Source: Echinarachnius parma (Eukaryota > Echinodermata > Echinoidea > Clypeasteroida > Echinarachniidae). From it: a DNA stretch of 64,000 nt. Position 1 is the stretch's first letter; the number at the start of each line of letters is the position of its first letter. Position numbers and translations under genes: made by a program. This document shows positions 22,619 to 33,579 of this stretch, piece after piece. Under the pieces are notes generated by a model, which did no database searches, had not been told where the DNA came from, and saw nothing but the letters and a program-made list of their open reading frames with translations. The stretch lies in contig JBAMJV010004340.1 of NCBI GenBank assembly GCA_037951105.1, forward strand, positions 60,983 through 124,982, in the 5' to 3' direction.

Positions 22619-23010
22619 CTATCAGATTGCGTTAATAAAATAAATGGAGACTGTTTATAAGGAACTAACTACTGGTATCATATATATTATACATGTATTG
22701 CAAACATAGTACATCGAAGTAACCATGAATGAAATTCATTATTTGTCATGTCCCTGGTGATGTTTGTTGTAACCCTGAAGATAGCTTTTCAAGTAAGGTC
22801 AGATGAGGGCAACGAAGGGATGATTTCCCATAAGGGGGTCACCCGAGCCGATAATAAAATAATAACGGTGTTGACTTTATATTCCAGGTTCGTGGATTAG
22901 ACAATGGACACAACATATAAGAAAATGCCCAAACAGGCGTTATCTTCCAGAACGTATCAATGGTGAATGCAATATAGTTATATTTAAAATGTTTTATTGC
23001 CGAAAAATAC
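22619..23010. other. Intron sequence between D8 and D9
   Basis: No repeat ends or coding sequence recognised. Confidence 0.45.
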
Positions 23011-23559
23011 TTATAGTGATGCCTGTAAAGTGTATAACTCCACAAAAATACTTGGAGCTTCCTCGTTTCTATTCTGCCGTGTTGTTTAGCATATGGTAAC
23101 AGAAGAATAAAATAGGGTTAGATTTGTTCAACTGTTCCTTTAGTATGAAAATATTTATCATTGAAAATCATTATTTTAAAAGCGTTGCTAACGCTTTTGA
23201 TAACAAGTACAATTGCCGTAGCTGAACACGTCCGGCCAACCCGCGTGGGAAACCTTCCCGATATACGACTGTTGAGCCAAGCGTGCGCAAATTCCACGAA
23301 TTCCGTACCGTCTGTATTCACGGGTGCGGAAATCGTCAAGATCATGGATGATTATTACTGCGACAAATTTACGGCCGGCCATCAGTATTCGGTGATAAAA
23401 TATGAACTCAATATTCGTTTTTTCGCTAGGTAAACAGTGTTCATTTTCTTTCACACTTTCACAAATCTTTCAATTGTATTGTATAATGATATTGATATAG
23501 GATTGAAGTCTCAAATTTCATTTTTCGCAATATCTGACACTTTACAGGGATCACTTTAA
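23011..23559. mobile_element. MITE of the AGTGATCC family, copy 1
   Basis: The left end is TATAGTGATGCCTGTAAAGTG and the right end is GACACTTTACAGGGATCAC followed by TTTAA. It shares long interior words (TTGGAGCTTCCTCGTTTCT, GAAAATCATTATT) with the copy at 47.86-48.40 kb. A 90-residue open frame inside (WPDVF/VRPTRVGNLPD) is not conserved between copies and is not taken as a gene. Confidence 0.82.
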
Positions 23560-23753
23560 GTCACAGTTAACATGATTCTAATAACTTTCTTGACAAGTGC
23601 ACAAAGTGATAAATGGTTAATAATAATTATGTGTATTGGTGTAATTTGGTATGTCTAAACTACATGCCATTGGTAAGCTTACATCTCTCCAGTCATTAAA
23701 TTATTCGGTTGTTTTTTCGAACCGTTCGAAAGACAAACCAAATGATTCTCTAC

Positions 23754-24059
23754 CTGATGTACACCTAACCCCTGCATCTTCTTGGTGGGAACAATCATTG
23801 ACTCGTAGATCAGGATAAACACAATCAAAGATGGTTGACTCTGCCCCAGTACAACGAACATCATCCAGTAGAATGTCTCCGGTGCCTTGACCAAATGCTG
23901 CGCTACTCAGTGCGGCCTCTGCAGCTGGGAAACCAAGACTTCTGCAGACAACGTTCGCGTCATCAATATCCCATAAGTCATCACAGACAGTTCCCCAAAC
24001 TCCGTTGGAGAATACTTCTACTCGACCTTCCTTACCATAACCCCCATCTTGTAGTCGAA
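23754..24059 (-). CDS. SRCR domain exon D8
   Basis: 306 bp, 102 residues, six cysteines. It begins VRLQDGGYGKEGRVEVFSNG, has GTVCDDLWDIDDANVVCR, and ends DAGVRCTSG. The segment between cysteines four and five (YPDLRVNDC) differs from the common HAGLGSHNC. The donor is GTAGAG. Borders are phase 1 and no damage is seen. Confidence 0.92.
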
Positions 24060-24467
24060 CTGGGAACAACAACAATGAATTTGCAAAAATTAGCAGCATC
24101 TTTATTTAAATTTCAAGCGAGAGCAACATTAAATGAATAACTATGGATTTATGGATTGATGTGGTAGTATAATTTTAGAAACCAAAATGGGATTTCCCAT
24201 TAAAACATTATAACGAGTTTCGTTTGACGCCCTCTAATGGTACAGTAAATTGAAGAAAAAACAACTGACTTCGAACATAGATTTTCAAATTGTTTTATTC
24301 TTTTGGGATATCACTAGACTAGTTATGTTACCTTCCAATTGTACATTCGACTCAGAGTACAAAGAAGATCCATCGTAAATGATTTTTGTCATTAGTAGGC
24401 GGTTTCTTGGCCAAATTTGGATAATCCTATATTAGTATAATTATATTCTTTCACATTATTGGTAATA

Positions 24468-24871
24468 GAGTGGTGAAGTGTGATGTCATAAATGATGTCA
24501 TAAACATTTTGTTTAGAATTTTTAAATTTGGACTTCATTTTCAGAAAGAGCATAACAAATAATGTCCAAATACCGAAAATCAAAGAAATGGTTTACTTAT
24601 TGACTGAGATATGTCCATCCGAATGATTTTTTGTCAATGGGCAATTAGTGTTAAAGTGCACTGGTTAATAAATGTATGAACCAGTGCACTATAACACTGA
24701 TTGCCCATTGAAGTAAAATTCACTCGGATGGGCATATCTCAGCCAATACGTAACCTATACCTTTGATATTCGGTATTTGGACATTATTTGTTATGCTCTT
24801 TCTAAAAATGAAGTCTAAATTTTAAAATTCTAAAAGAGTGTTTTTATGACATCATGGCTTCTGTACTCTAT
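24468..24871. mobile_element. Large near-perfect hairpin (snapback element)
   Basis: Two arms of about 195 bp meet at a loop of about 15 bp near 24,672. Paired words include AAAGAGCATAACAAATAATG with its inverse at 24,783, and GGGCAATTAGTGTTAAAGTG with CACTATAACACTGATTGCCC. TGACATCA-type words lie near both outer ends. No coding capacity. Confidence 0.82.
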
Positions 24872-24974
24872 AAGAACATCTATTTCATTTTTTTGAGAGG
24901 GGGCGTTTCCAAAACTGGTCTTTACCTTTAATGCAGGCTGTAAATTTAATAAACAAAACACAATTTATATTATT

Positions 24975-25135
24975 ATAACACACCCGATTTAATTTTCGGA
25001 TTAACGAACCCTATTTGATTTCTGACTAATGAACCTTCGTAATAACGCACCTTCGGAATAATGAACCTTCGGAATAACGACCCCGATTTTATTTTCGGAT
25101 AAACGAACCTTCAGAATAACGAACCCGATTTTATT
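24975..25135. repeat. Short array of the 16-bp CTTCGGAATAACGAAC repeat
   Basis: About six diverged units, mixed with words such as CGATTTTATTTTCGGAT, as in the arrays at 45.2-45.5 and 46.2-46.5 kb. Confidence 0.75.
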
Positions 25136-25238
25136 ACAATTTTACATTTTATTAAAATCTGCTCAAACTGTATTTAAGATAAATTTTAAATTGATCCATT
25201 TTCCTTATTTTGCTGAAAAGCCGGTATAAACTTTTCGT

Positions 25239-25728
25239 ATAGAGGGGTAGTTCAGTTTAGGTACAGAGGGCGCTGCACAAATTATTTTTTTGTGAGATAA
25301 TGGAAAAACTGAGTTTACCTGTGAAAGAGCATACAATTTTGATGACAGAATAAATTTAATTTGATCAACATCGGTTCAGAAACGGCAAAAATGTCAATAA
25401 ATATATATCTGCTTGAAAAACATGATTTGTTATTCTATTTTGAAAATGCTTACACTTTTTCAAAAATTGTCAAAGAGGCTTTGGAAATTGTTTGTGATGA
25501 TATATTAATTTAAGCATTATTTCAACAAAACATAACACCCAAAATGCTTGATTAGAAATCGCCCTCTTGTGTTTTAGTGGCTTTTCGCTGATAACATGGT
25601 TTTTACTTAGTCGCTTGTATGTTATATTCCTGTCGAGCATGGTGGAGTAATACCTATTAGTTTGTAATGTTAGTGTGCAGGTTTTGGTTACTAAAGCTTA
25701 GCCTTACCAAAACTGTACTACCCCTTTA
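25239..25728. mobile_element. MITE of the GGGGTAGTT family
   Basis: The left end AGGGGTAGTTCAGTTTAGGT is inverted at the right end as TTACCAAAACTGTACTACCC, then CTTTAA. A GAGGGCGCTGCAC word follows the left end, as in the other copies. Confidence 0.82.
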
Positions 25729-25757
25729 ACAAAACTATGTAGGTATGTGCATGTATA

Positions 25758-26687
25758 CTCCGCACAAAAAGAAACAGGACACTTATTTAAGATAACATAT
25801 CTCATATTGTTAACGATAAGATATATGTTATTGTATATCAAATTAAGGATAAAATTGGCCTCTTTGATATTAGCATAGAATCCAGGAGAAATTATTCATG
25901 CATGACTTGTCGTGGTCAATTAACCACCGCAAGGTCTGTTTTCAAAAATGGCAAAAATGGAACATCCATTCAATAATTTAAATGTTGACAAGCATGATAT
26001 AAACGCTATATTCATGACATGACATAATTATTTCATTACAAATATGATTTTGTTTTGCTTCATCTCATACAAAAAGTGTAAATGAAGACAAATTGTGAAC
26101 GTTGTAGGTTTTATTTTCATCCAAATTTAACAACATGGGGAATTCCATGGCTAAGGTGTATTCGTCGAAACTACAGTTTGTGCCCTTATTTCAGCATGGA
26201 TCGTGGTATAAATTCTTCTCAAGAATTCTTCCGTAGTCCAACGACCTTCCAAATCTGATGTTACCCTTGGTCAACCATTTGGGCAGTCTCTAACACGTCA
26301 CTTCTCTAGGTAACTATGGTTGAAATTTGAAGGGACACATGTAACAGACAAGTTTTATGGCGCAAGAACAGATCAATATGTTGATGTTCTCATAACCTGG
26401 CCCTTGGAAAATGTGTATTTTGGGAGTTTGTTCATGACATGACAATACGGTTAAATTGTGTCATAAAAAACCTGCCCCGCACATCTTGTTTCAAGCAAGA
26501 CGCTTACTCATTGCAGTTGAATGGCGCGGTCATCCACTGTTTTTGCTATATTTGAAAACAGATCTTTCTATTGTTAATTGATCATGGCATTTCATGTATG
26601 AACGATTACTCCTTTAATTTATATTCTGCTTGTAGAGGACAAAATTCTCCTTAATTTGATAAGTGTCCTCTTTCTTTTTGTGCGGAG
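25758..26687. mobile_element. Tc1/mariner-like non-autonomous element
   Basis: The left end CTCCGCACAAAAAGAAACAG, then GACACTTAT, is inverted at the right end (ATAAGTGTCC ... TTTTTGTGCGGAG). The terminal repeat is about 29 bp with an internal two-base difference. TATA flanks both sides, consistent with a TA target duplication. No transposase frame is recognised in 930 bp. The right end lies 10-12 bp from the D7 exon. Confidence 0.82.
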
Positions 26688-26703
26688 TATAAATATGTAC
26701 TAC

Positions 26704-27012
26704 CATTATGGTGACATCGGACACCTGCGTCTTGATCATGTACACAGTTATGACTTCCTAGACCAGCGTGGGTACAACCAAAGATGGCTGACTCTGTCCC
26801 GGTACACCGAACATCATCCAATACAATTTCTCCAGTGCCTGGTCCAAATGCTGCCTCACCGAGCGCGGCCTTGGCAGCTGGGAATCCAAGACTTCTGCAA
26901 AAAACGTCTGCATCCTGAATGTCCCAATCATCATCACAGACAGTTCCCCAGGCTCCATTGTAATACACCTCTACACGACCCTCATTCACATTTTCCCCAT
27001 CTTGGAGCCGAA
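26704..27012 (-). CDS. SRCR domain exon D7
   Basis: 309 bp, 103 residues, six cysteines. It begins VRLQDGENVNEGRVEVYYNG and ends DAGVRCHHNG. The usual VVCRSLGF reads VFCRSLGF. Its C-terminal third closely matches D2. The donor is GTAGTA. A TATA-flanked element ends only about 12 bp past the exon, so almost none of the original donor-side intron is left next to the splice site. Both borders are phase 1. Confidence 0.92.
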
Positions 27013-27767
27013 CTGTCATGAGGAGGGGATTGATAGTGAAAGACGCATTTCATGTTATTACCGTATGTATATATATATATATGCTAAGGTAAATTATGCA
27101 TTAGAAAGAAAGGCAATACCACATACATATGAAACTAATTATGTCAAACAAGATTTCACTAATGATTGTATATTAAGAGAGATCCCGCTAATGATGTATC
27201 AAACATGACAATATTTTGTTAGTATACTGTGGTTATCTAAACGAAATAGCTAAGCACAGAACAATAAGGCATAGTATGACGACATGTACCTCACCATTGA
27301 ACCTTCTCTTGTAAAGGCTTTAATTTCATTAGGTAAAGCAGACTCTGTCCGTTGTAAGGTCTCACCGACAATTGTTATACGTCATCCAAGTCTGTGAAAC
27401 TGCCTCGTGGGAATGGGAAAGTAGTGCACAAAGTAACCCTGTTTTCGAGAAAAACCTTAGGGAAATTCGTATACGTGGTCCATGTCTGTGTAATGGCCCC
27501 ATGGAAACGTCGTATACCAGGCCGTTGTCTGTGAAAAGGGATCGTACTGGAATCTACTACAGTATGCAAGTTCTCCGTTCATGAGATAGATTTACAGTGA
27601 CCTCGTATACCACGTCCATATACCTGTGAAAACTCCTTACGGGAATCTAATGTGCCTGGCTATTATCTGTGATCCAAATAAAACCAAAAAAATACAAGAA
27701 CGTGTTACCCATCGGAAATGGGTTAACATTGTTTTTTTGTTCATGTAACTTCATAGTTACAACTTAC
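27013..27767. other. Intron between D6 and D7
   Basis: A phrase of the form 'GTATAC ... CCATGTCTGTG' repeats with variation near 27,465, 27,510 and 27,610. This is a weak local repeat of about 50-90 bp. No gene. Confidence 0.4.
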
Positions 27768-28064
27768 CCCTTGCACACCGAACTCCTGCATCATCTTGAT
27801 GGGCGCAGTTATGGTTTCTTTCGCGAGGACAATCAAGTATGTCTGACTCTATCCCTATACAACCAATGTCGGGAAGGATGTCCCCTGTGCCTTTTCCGAA
27901 TGTTGCCTCTATCAAGGCGGCCTCGGCAGCTGGGAAACCAAGACTTCTACAGACAACGTTCGCATCCTGGATATCCCAGCTATTATCACAGACAGTTCCC
28001 CACGTTCCATTGAAGTATACTTCCACTCTACCTTCATTGAAGTCATTCCCATCACTAAGGCGAA
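27768..28064 (-). CDS. SRCR domain exon D6
   Basis: 297 bp, 99 residues, the shortest intact domain of the set. It begins VRLSDGNDFNEGRVEVYFNG, with an NGT sequon, and keeps VVCRSLGFPAAEAAL and GTGDILPD. The stretch between cysteines four and five (LDCPRERNHNC) is about three residues shorter than usual. Six cysteines remain. The acceptor follows a short T/AG tract and the donor is GTAAGT, a strong consensus. Both borders are phase 1. Confidence 0.92.
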
Positions 28065-28515
28065 CTGCAAAAAAAAGACATTAAAAAAAAAACATTTATA
28101 TGATCAGATTATGTGTATTATGTAGCGAACGTATTTGTAATACATTTTAAATAAGTATGTGTTTCAAAGAGATATTCACACAGAGTATTGTTTTGGAGTG
28201 GACCCAAAACATTTCGATGCATGAACGATTCCTCAAAGATTAGAACATACGGTGCACAAACCTTTTTCTGATTTAAACATAAAGTAAAACATAATTTCAC
28301 AAAGTTGGTGTTCTTGTTTAGGATCTCTATAGGTCTACAAACTAAAAACATAGTTGTAACATAGGCCGGTATTCTGAAGTCTTGTCTAACTTAGTCATGA
28401 CTAAATTAAAACAACTGTTTAGTTAGACAGGGATCCCATGATTGAAATTACTATCGATCTTGCCACACTCAATCATCATGAGTACACGCTATTAAGCAGT
28501 GTTCTTATTATTCAC

Positions 28516-28830
28516 CTGTGTATAAACATTTGACACCAGCATCTGTACGGTAATTGCAATGTATATTATGGGAACCGAAGCCCATGTGAGCACAATCAAA
28601 GACGGATGACTCGGCCCCAGTACAACGAACATCATCCAGTATAATGTCGCCGGTGCCTCGACCAAATGCTCCATGTGTCAGTGCAGCCTCGGCAGATGGG
28701 AAACCAAGGCTTCTGCAGACAACGTTCGCATCCTCGATTTCCCAGCTGCGATGACAGACAGTCCCCCAGGCTCCGTTATAGAACACTTCTACTCGGCCTT
28801 CGTTGCTTTCTGCACCTCCTTCTAGACGAA
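28516..28830 (-). CDS. SRCR domain exon D5
   Basis: 315 bp, 105 residues. It begins VRLEGGAESNEGRVEVFYNG and ends DAGVKCLYTG. Six cysteines are present, although the fifth sits in an unusual HNIHCNYRTD segment, slightly longer than in its neighbours. The WDIQDA block is WEIEDA. Acceptor and donor (GTGAAT) give phase-1 borders. It is a normal member of the exon array with no disruption seen. Confidence 0.92.
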
Positions 28831-29376
28831 CTGTGCAATCGACATATCAAGTTTAACTAATATAATGCAGAATATCAAGACATTCATAATATTGGTGACT
28901 ATTATAAAGCCTTAGTCCAACGTACAAAAGGCGTGAAATATATTGAAATGTAATTCAGACATTGGTAACAACATATTCACGCACCATATTTTGCCAATTC
29001 AATAATTACTTAAAACATGCTACATATTTGCTCATAAAATAACTACATATTATTGGTTAGATAACTAATATACAGGACGCAAATTGACACCACGTGGATT
29101 TCGAAATTTTTGCAAACAAATGGAAAAATATCCTACGATTTATAAATCCAATTAAGCTGAGCTAAAAACCATCAGGAAGCCTGATGTTTTTTCTGTAATA
29201 TGACACCAAATATTGTTTTTCTTCTTCAAATTACCATCATACCTTTAGAAAATATATTTAAAGTGTACAATTCGTAGTGTTCCAGTCCCATAAGCAGAAA
29301 TGGCCGGATGTGCTTGAATAGTACATCTCTCATACTAGACTACAAATAATACGTATGTATTGTAGATAATAAAGTA
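28831..29376. other. Intron sequence between D4 and D5
   Basis: AT-rich. No repeat ends or coding sequence recognised up to the start of the long-armed element. Confidence 0.45.
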
Positions 29377-30263
29377 AACCCCTCAAAAAAAGTTCGGAAA
29401 CTCAAGTTTGATCGATCATATCTCTCGTATTTTTTAATAAGCATATTCGAAATTGGTGTCACAGTAAAGCCTCATTATATAACTTTCAAACGGTGCATTA
29501 TGTGTAGTGATTATGCAATTGGGGCGATGGCAGTAGCCCAGAGAATAGGGGGTGGCAGGAAGTGAACTGTCGCAAAATGGCCCTCATTCATTTAATTTAC
29601 GAGTGCATGAGTGTGTTGACCAGTTTTCTAAAGGTTAACATTCTTTTGAATACTGCCACCCTTTCCATTCATCAAAATTGTTGAATTTGATACCATTTTA
29701 ATGGAAATTATCTCTTCATTACGATGGCATATTAATCGTAAGGATTATGCAAATGGGGTATGTGCAGCGAACCGGAATATGGAGATGGGTCGAGTGTGAA
29801 ATCAGACAAAAAGATATGGAGTTGATACAAAATCAGAGCGTTGCATTTTTTTCGAGCTTTTGGGAGGATTTTTTAGCATTTCAAATAAAATATTCATGAT
29901 TTAAATCGATATCAACGGAAAGCCCAACAACTCTTCTGTATGAAAATGTGAAATTTATAATGATTTTAGCAAAGGGCGGCTGCGGCTGAGATAAATGTGG
30001 GGGAGCCTTAGAAAAACTGGTCAACACAGTCATGCACTCGTAAATTAAATGAATTAGGGCCATTTTGCGACATTTCACTTCCTGCCTCCCCCTATTCTCT
30101 GGGCTACTGCAATCGCCCCAATTGCATAATCACTACACATAATGCACCGTTTGAAAGGTATATAATGAGGCTTTATTGTGTCACCGATTTCGAGTATTCT
30201 TATTAAAAAATACGAGAGATATGATCGATCAAACTTGAGTTTCCGAACTTGTTTTGAGGGGTT
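29377..30263. mobile_element. TA-flanked element with inverted arms of about 260 bp
   Basis: The left end AACCCCTCAAAAAAAGTTCG is inverted at the right end (CGAACTTGTTTTGAGGGGTT). Similarity continues through TCAAGTTTGATCGATCATAT, TGATTATGCAATTGGGGCGA and CGAGTGCATGA to about 29,636 and 30,008. TA flanks both ends, suggesting a Tc1/mariner-group origin. The centre has no coding frame. The right end is 14 bp from the D4 splice donor. Confidence 0.85.
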
Positions 30264-30281
30264 TAGTTTTCCTTATTTTAC

Positions 30282-30589
30282 CTGAATATAAACATCTTAC
30301 AGCAACGTCCTGGCTGTGGTCACAGTTGTGGACTCGAAACCCAGCATGTAGACAATCAAAGATGACGTCTCTATCCCGGTACATGCAACATCATCCAGTA
30401 TGATGTCTCCTGTGCCTGGGTTAAATGCATCGCTACTCAGTGTCACCTCAGCACCCATGAAACCAAGACTTCTGCAGACAACGTTCGCATCCTGAATATC
30501 CCAGTTATCACTACAGACAGTTCCCCAGGCTCCGTTGGAGAAAATTTCAACTCGTCCCTCATTCAGACGATCTCCACCTTCAAGACGAA
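30282..30589 (-). pseudogene. SRCR domain exon D4, frameshifted
   Basis: The exon is 308 bp where its relatives are 306 or 309. It reads normally from VRLEGGDRLNEGRVEIFSNG through DDVACTGIE. It then leaves frame at about 30,364-30,370. The other frame gives the expected IFDCLHAGF, HNCDH and DVAVRC blocks, so one nucleotide is missing. Splice borders are normal (donor GTAAAA). If included, the exon would truncate the receptor; if skipped, the phase-1 borders keep the downstream frame. A TA-flanked element ends 14 bp beyond the donor. A single-base assembly error is possible. Confidence 0.85.
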
Positions 30590-30654
30590 CTGTCAGAAAG
30601 TAAACAAATGTCCATGTGTTAACATGAAACATTACATGGACTGTATAAACAAAT

Positions 30655-31060
30655 ACATGCTTACTTTTACTGGAGGAGAGAACATAACGGAATGTTACTC
30701 TCCTAGCAATTTAATTTGAAATATCAATGTAAATCTCGATGGAACATTCTATGATGCTCCCGACAACAAAGTCAATATACTGTATGCATATGACTAAATA
30801 GACCAGGCCTATAGAGAGGAGGCGTTGGATGCATACACACACACACCCCCACCCCCCCCCCCCCCCCCCCCCCCCCACCCCTTCCAATTTCAGAAAGGTA
30901 CACACTTCAATCGGTCTCGGCCATCTTGGTTCCCCTCGCTTAAAAACTCAAACCAGTGGTCTAGGGCTCAGTCTCGACCAGGGTCGGTCTCGGCCATGAC
31001 TCCTCCCACCCCCCCCCCTCCCCCCCCCCCCCCCCCCACTCCGTCAAAACATTTAATAGT
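30655..31060. repeat. Worn MITE followed by poly(C)-rich minisatellite remnant
   Basis: 30,660-30,800 resembles the AATGTTCC snapback family (CGGAATGTTACTC ... GGAACATTCTATGAT). At 30,845-31,040 come two long C-runs separated by TCGGTCTCGGCCAT-type words, like those in the hAT-borne minisatellite at 21.6-22.4 kb. Confidence 0.6.
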
Positions 31061-31370
31061 AGTTTCAAAAACATTGATTTCATGGTTGTATTATTCCCAA
31101 AAAACGAGAAGTAACGAGAAGAATGCACGTATCAATTAACGCGAAGATGACAGTATTTGGCTCCCATGCATTTAACGTAATCAAAAAACATTATTTGGGT
31201 GAAAAAACACATGATATATTGCTAATCGGAAAATCGGTATTGGACAAGATTGAGGAAAGAAATTCATTAAAAAGTTAGTGAGTTCATGGTTGGATGCAAT
31301 GGTGACAAAGCTGGATTACAATGATGATAATGATCCACAACACTTGTATGACGCCCTTTATCTGTTCAAA

Positions 31371-31840
31371 CCCCGTGCTCACACACAAACATTTAATCCC
31401 TTAATCATGACTAAAGAATCAGCAGCTGACTATAGAATCAGCTGCTGATTAGCTATACCATGAAATGTGTGTGTCTGAATGCTGACTAACGAAACGACGT
31501 ATAGCGAATCATGATTAACGAAACGCGGGTTTGATCGTCGTTCCGTACGAGAGCTGACTATAGAATCACGATCTGTTCGTGTGTGAACAACAGTCGCTCG
31601 TTTAATCATGATAAGCTATATGAGACTCGTATAACTGGGCATGGCTTAACGTGAACGTTCGCGCGCACAGGGAGACCTGACCTCTTGCGATGTTTGGTGC
31701 ACCTGGAAGCCAGCTGTTGTGGGATCTTGGTTGTGTGTGTGTGAACGTAAGGGGTAGTTTGGTTAATCATGATTCTCTGTACGACGTATCGTTAGTCATG
31801 ATTAAGGGATGGATGAAAATGTTTGTGTGTGAACACGCTG
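31371..31840. mobile_element. Harbinger-like MITE, copy 1
   Basis: The left end CCCCGTGCTCACACACAAAC is inverted at the right end (GTTTGTGTGTGAACACGCTG). AAA occurs on both sides as a 3-bp duplication (31,368-31,370 and 31,841-31,843). Interior words TTAATCATGACTAA and ACGACGTATCGTTAGT are repeated and inverted. A second copy is at 33,060. Three-base duplications are typical of PIF/Harbinger elements. Confidence 0.8.
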
Positions 31841-31849
31841 AAAGGCGCC

Positions 31850-32330
31850 GCTCCTCCAAACACTCAATTTACTGCGCATATTGCTTGAAAAGAAATGTAT
31901 TAGGCCGGCTTTGAAACCTTCAGGTTTGTCAAGTTTGCGAAGCACAAGAAGGAGGGAGTTCCAGAGGCGTGAATCAACTAAAGAGATCACCATACTTCTG
32001 GAGTCGTGTCCGTGGGACGTGGAGAAGAAGACCTTATGAGCGTAGCCCTGGAAGAACCTGATTATTTTCCACTAGGTAAGCAACACATTGATGGGCCAGA
32101 TCGTGGACAGCTTTGAATGTCAGAAATAGGACCTTGAACTGCATGTATCCTGTACTCAACTGGCAGCCAATGCAATTCTTCCAGGATTGGTGTGATGTGG
32201 TCGTACTTTTTCCTTCATGTGAGTAAACGAGCAGCTGCATTCTGCATAGCATGAAGTCTTCTTATTGATGAAGCTGGAAGGCCAACAGGGATGCTATTGC
32301 AGAATTCCGATATGGATGTTATTAGGGAGT
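31850..32330 (-). pseudogene. CR1/L2-like LINE reverse transcriptase C-terminal fragment
   Basis: Conceptual translation on the minus strand gives IGCQLSTGYMQFKVLFLTFK and AVHDLAHQCVAYLV, then VPRTRLQKYGDLFSRF and LELPPSC. These correspond in order to the C-terminal RT stretch of CR1/L2-like LINEs (LHWLPV.YRI.FKILLLTFKA then P.TRLKTYGDRAFS). A stop and frame changes are present. Confidence 0.75.
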
Positions 32331-33059
32331 GGTTGATGCTCTCTGCTTCAGCACGGGTGAGGAGTGGACATATCCCGGCAAAGCAAATTATTAAAATGTT
32401 TCTAATCTACAAAAAAAACGCTGAATTTAACTTAAACGGGTAAAATAAGGTTCGAATTGATCTGATTTAGCATAGACCCGAGTAATTTCGTAGTATGTAT
32501 ACTATAGTTATATAATACCAGTCGCTTTTGTGGCAATCAATTCCTTGTTATTTCTAGTGACACAGTGTATGCAATGCTATTCACGCTTTTTGAGACAATA
32601 GAATCCCGGACGATTCGTTCGCTTTGGACAAAGGTAGACTTCATACAGACAGACCTATGAACGAACGCTTACAATGGTGATCCCTTTTCCATTTACATAT
32701 TATTCTGACCTTGTTGATGGAATGGACTACTAAATATGTTACCTTTCATATTTATAATATTAATGTTAGGTGGTGGTACCCTTACAGTTTGGGTTTAGAG
32801 GGGACTTCAATAAATAATGTTTTGGCACGGTAATGTCAACATGATTGAAAAAGCGCACAATAATAATGTCAAAATCAACTTTGCTTGAACAAAATCGGTT
32901 CAGAAACAGCTGAAATATTTATGGCCGGGGGCATTATGCCCCCCCCCCCCCCCCCCCTTAGGATTTCGGCCCAAGGAGTTACTTGCTCGGCCGCTGATCG
33001 CCACGAAAATGTGCACGCATAATATGTGAAGTGTATAGTGACTACGTATTATAGTCTTC
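32331..33059. other. Repeat fragments without a gene
   Basis: Near 32,560-32,785 lies an inverted partial copy of the GGGTACCACC MITE, ending AGGTGGTGGTACCCTTA. At 32,795-32,930 is a fragment of the GGGGTAGTT MITE (AATCGGTTCAGAAACAGCTG). A C-run lies at 32,940-32,957. Confidence 0.55.
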
Positions 33060-33569
33060 CCCCGTGTTCACACACAAACATTTTCATCCCTTAATCATGA
33101 CTATATAATCATGACTAATGATACGACGTATCGTTAGTGATGATTAAATCAAACCTGCTCTACGTTCACACACACAGAGCATAGATCGAACAACATCTGG
33201 TTTCCAGGTGGCGCCGAACCTCCCGAACATCGTATAAGTGCGCAGTTTGCTACTGCGCAGTGTGTTGTCCTTGTTTCTGTATGCGCTGTCTCCCTGCAGC
33301 TGTGCAAGCGAACGTTCGCATTAAGCCACGTCCAGTTAGTCATGATTAGCGAGTTACGGTCATTCACACACGGAATAAGCGTGATTCTATAGTCAGCTCT
33401 CGTACGAAACGACGATAAAACCCGCGTTTCGGTAGTCATCACTAACGAAACGTCGTTTCGTTAGTAAGCGTTCAGACACACGAATTTTTAATGAGAAGCT
33501 GATTCTATAGTCAGCTGCTAATTCTTTAGTCATGATTAAGGGCTGAAAATGTTGTGTGTGAACGCGGGG
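33060..33569. mobile_element. Harbinger-like MITE, copy 2
   Basis: The left end CCCCGTGTTCACACACAAAC is inverted at the right end (GTTGTGTGTGAACGCGGGG). TTC flanks both sides (33,057-33,059 and 33,570-33,572). Interior words match copy 1 at 31.4 kb. Confidence 0.82.
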
Positions 33570-33579
33570 TTCGTATGAT

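Noticed and set aside
23161-23454. Open frames of about 90 residues on both strands near 23.2 kb
   Set aside because: They lie inside a MITE with a second copy at 47.86 kb where the frame is not kept.
15174-28084. Plus-strand open frames opposite the SRCR exons (for example 16,031-16,450, 23,835-24,140 and 26,656-27,021)
   Set aside because: They mirror the conserved codons of the minus-strand SRCR exons and have no independent features.
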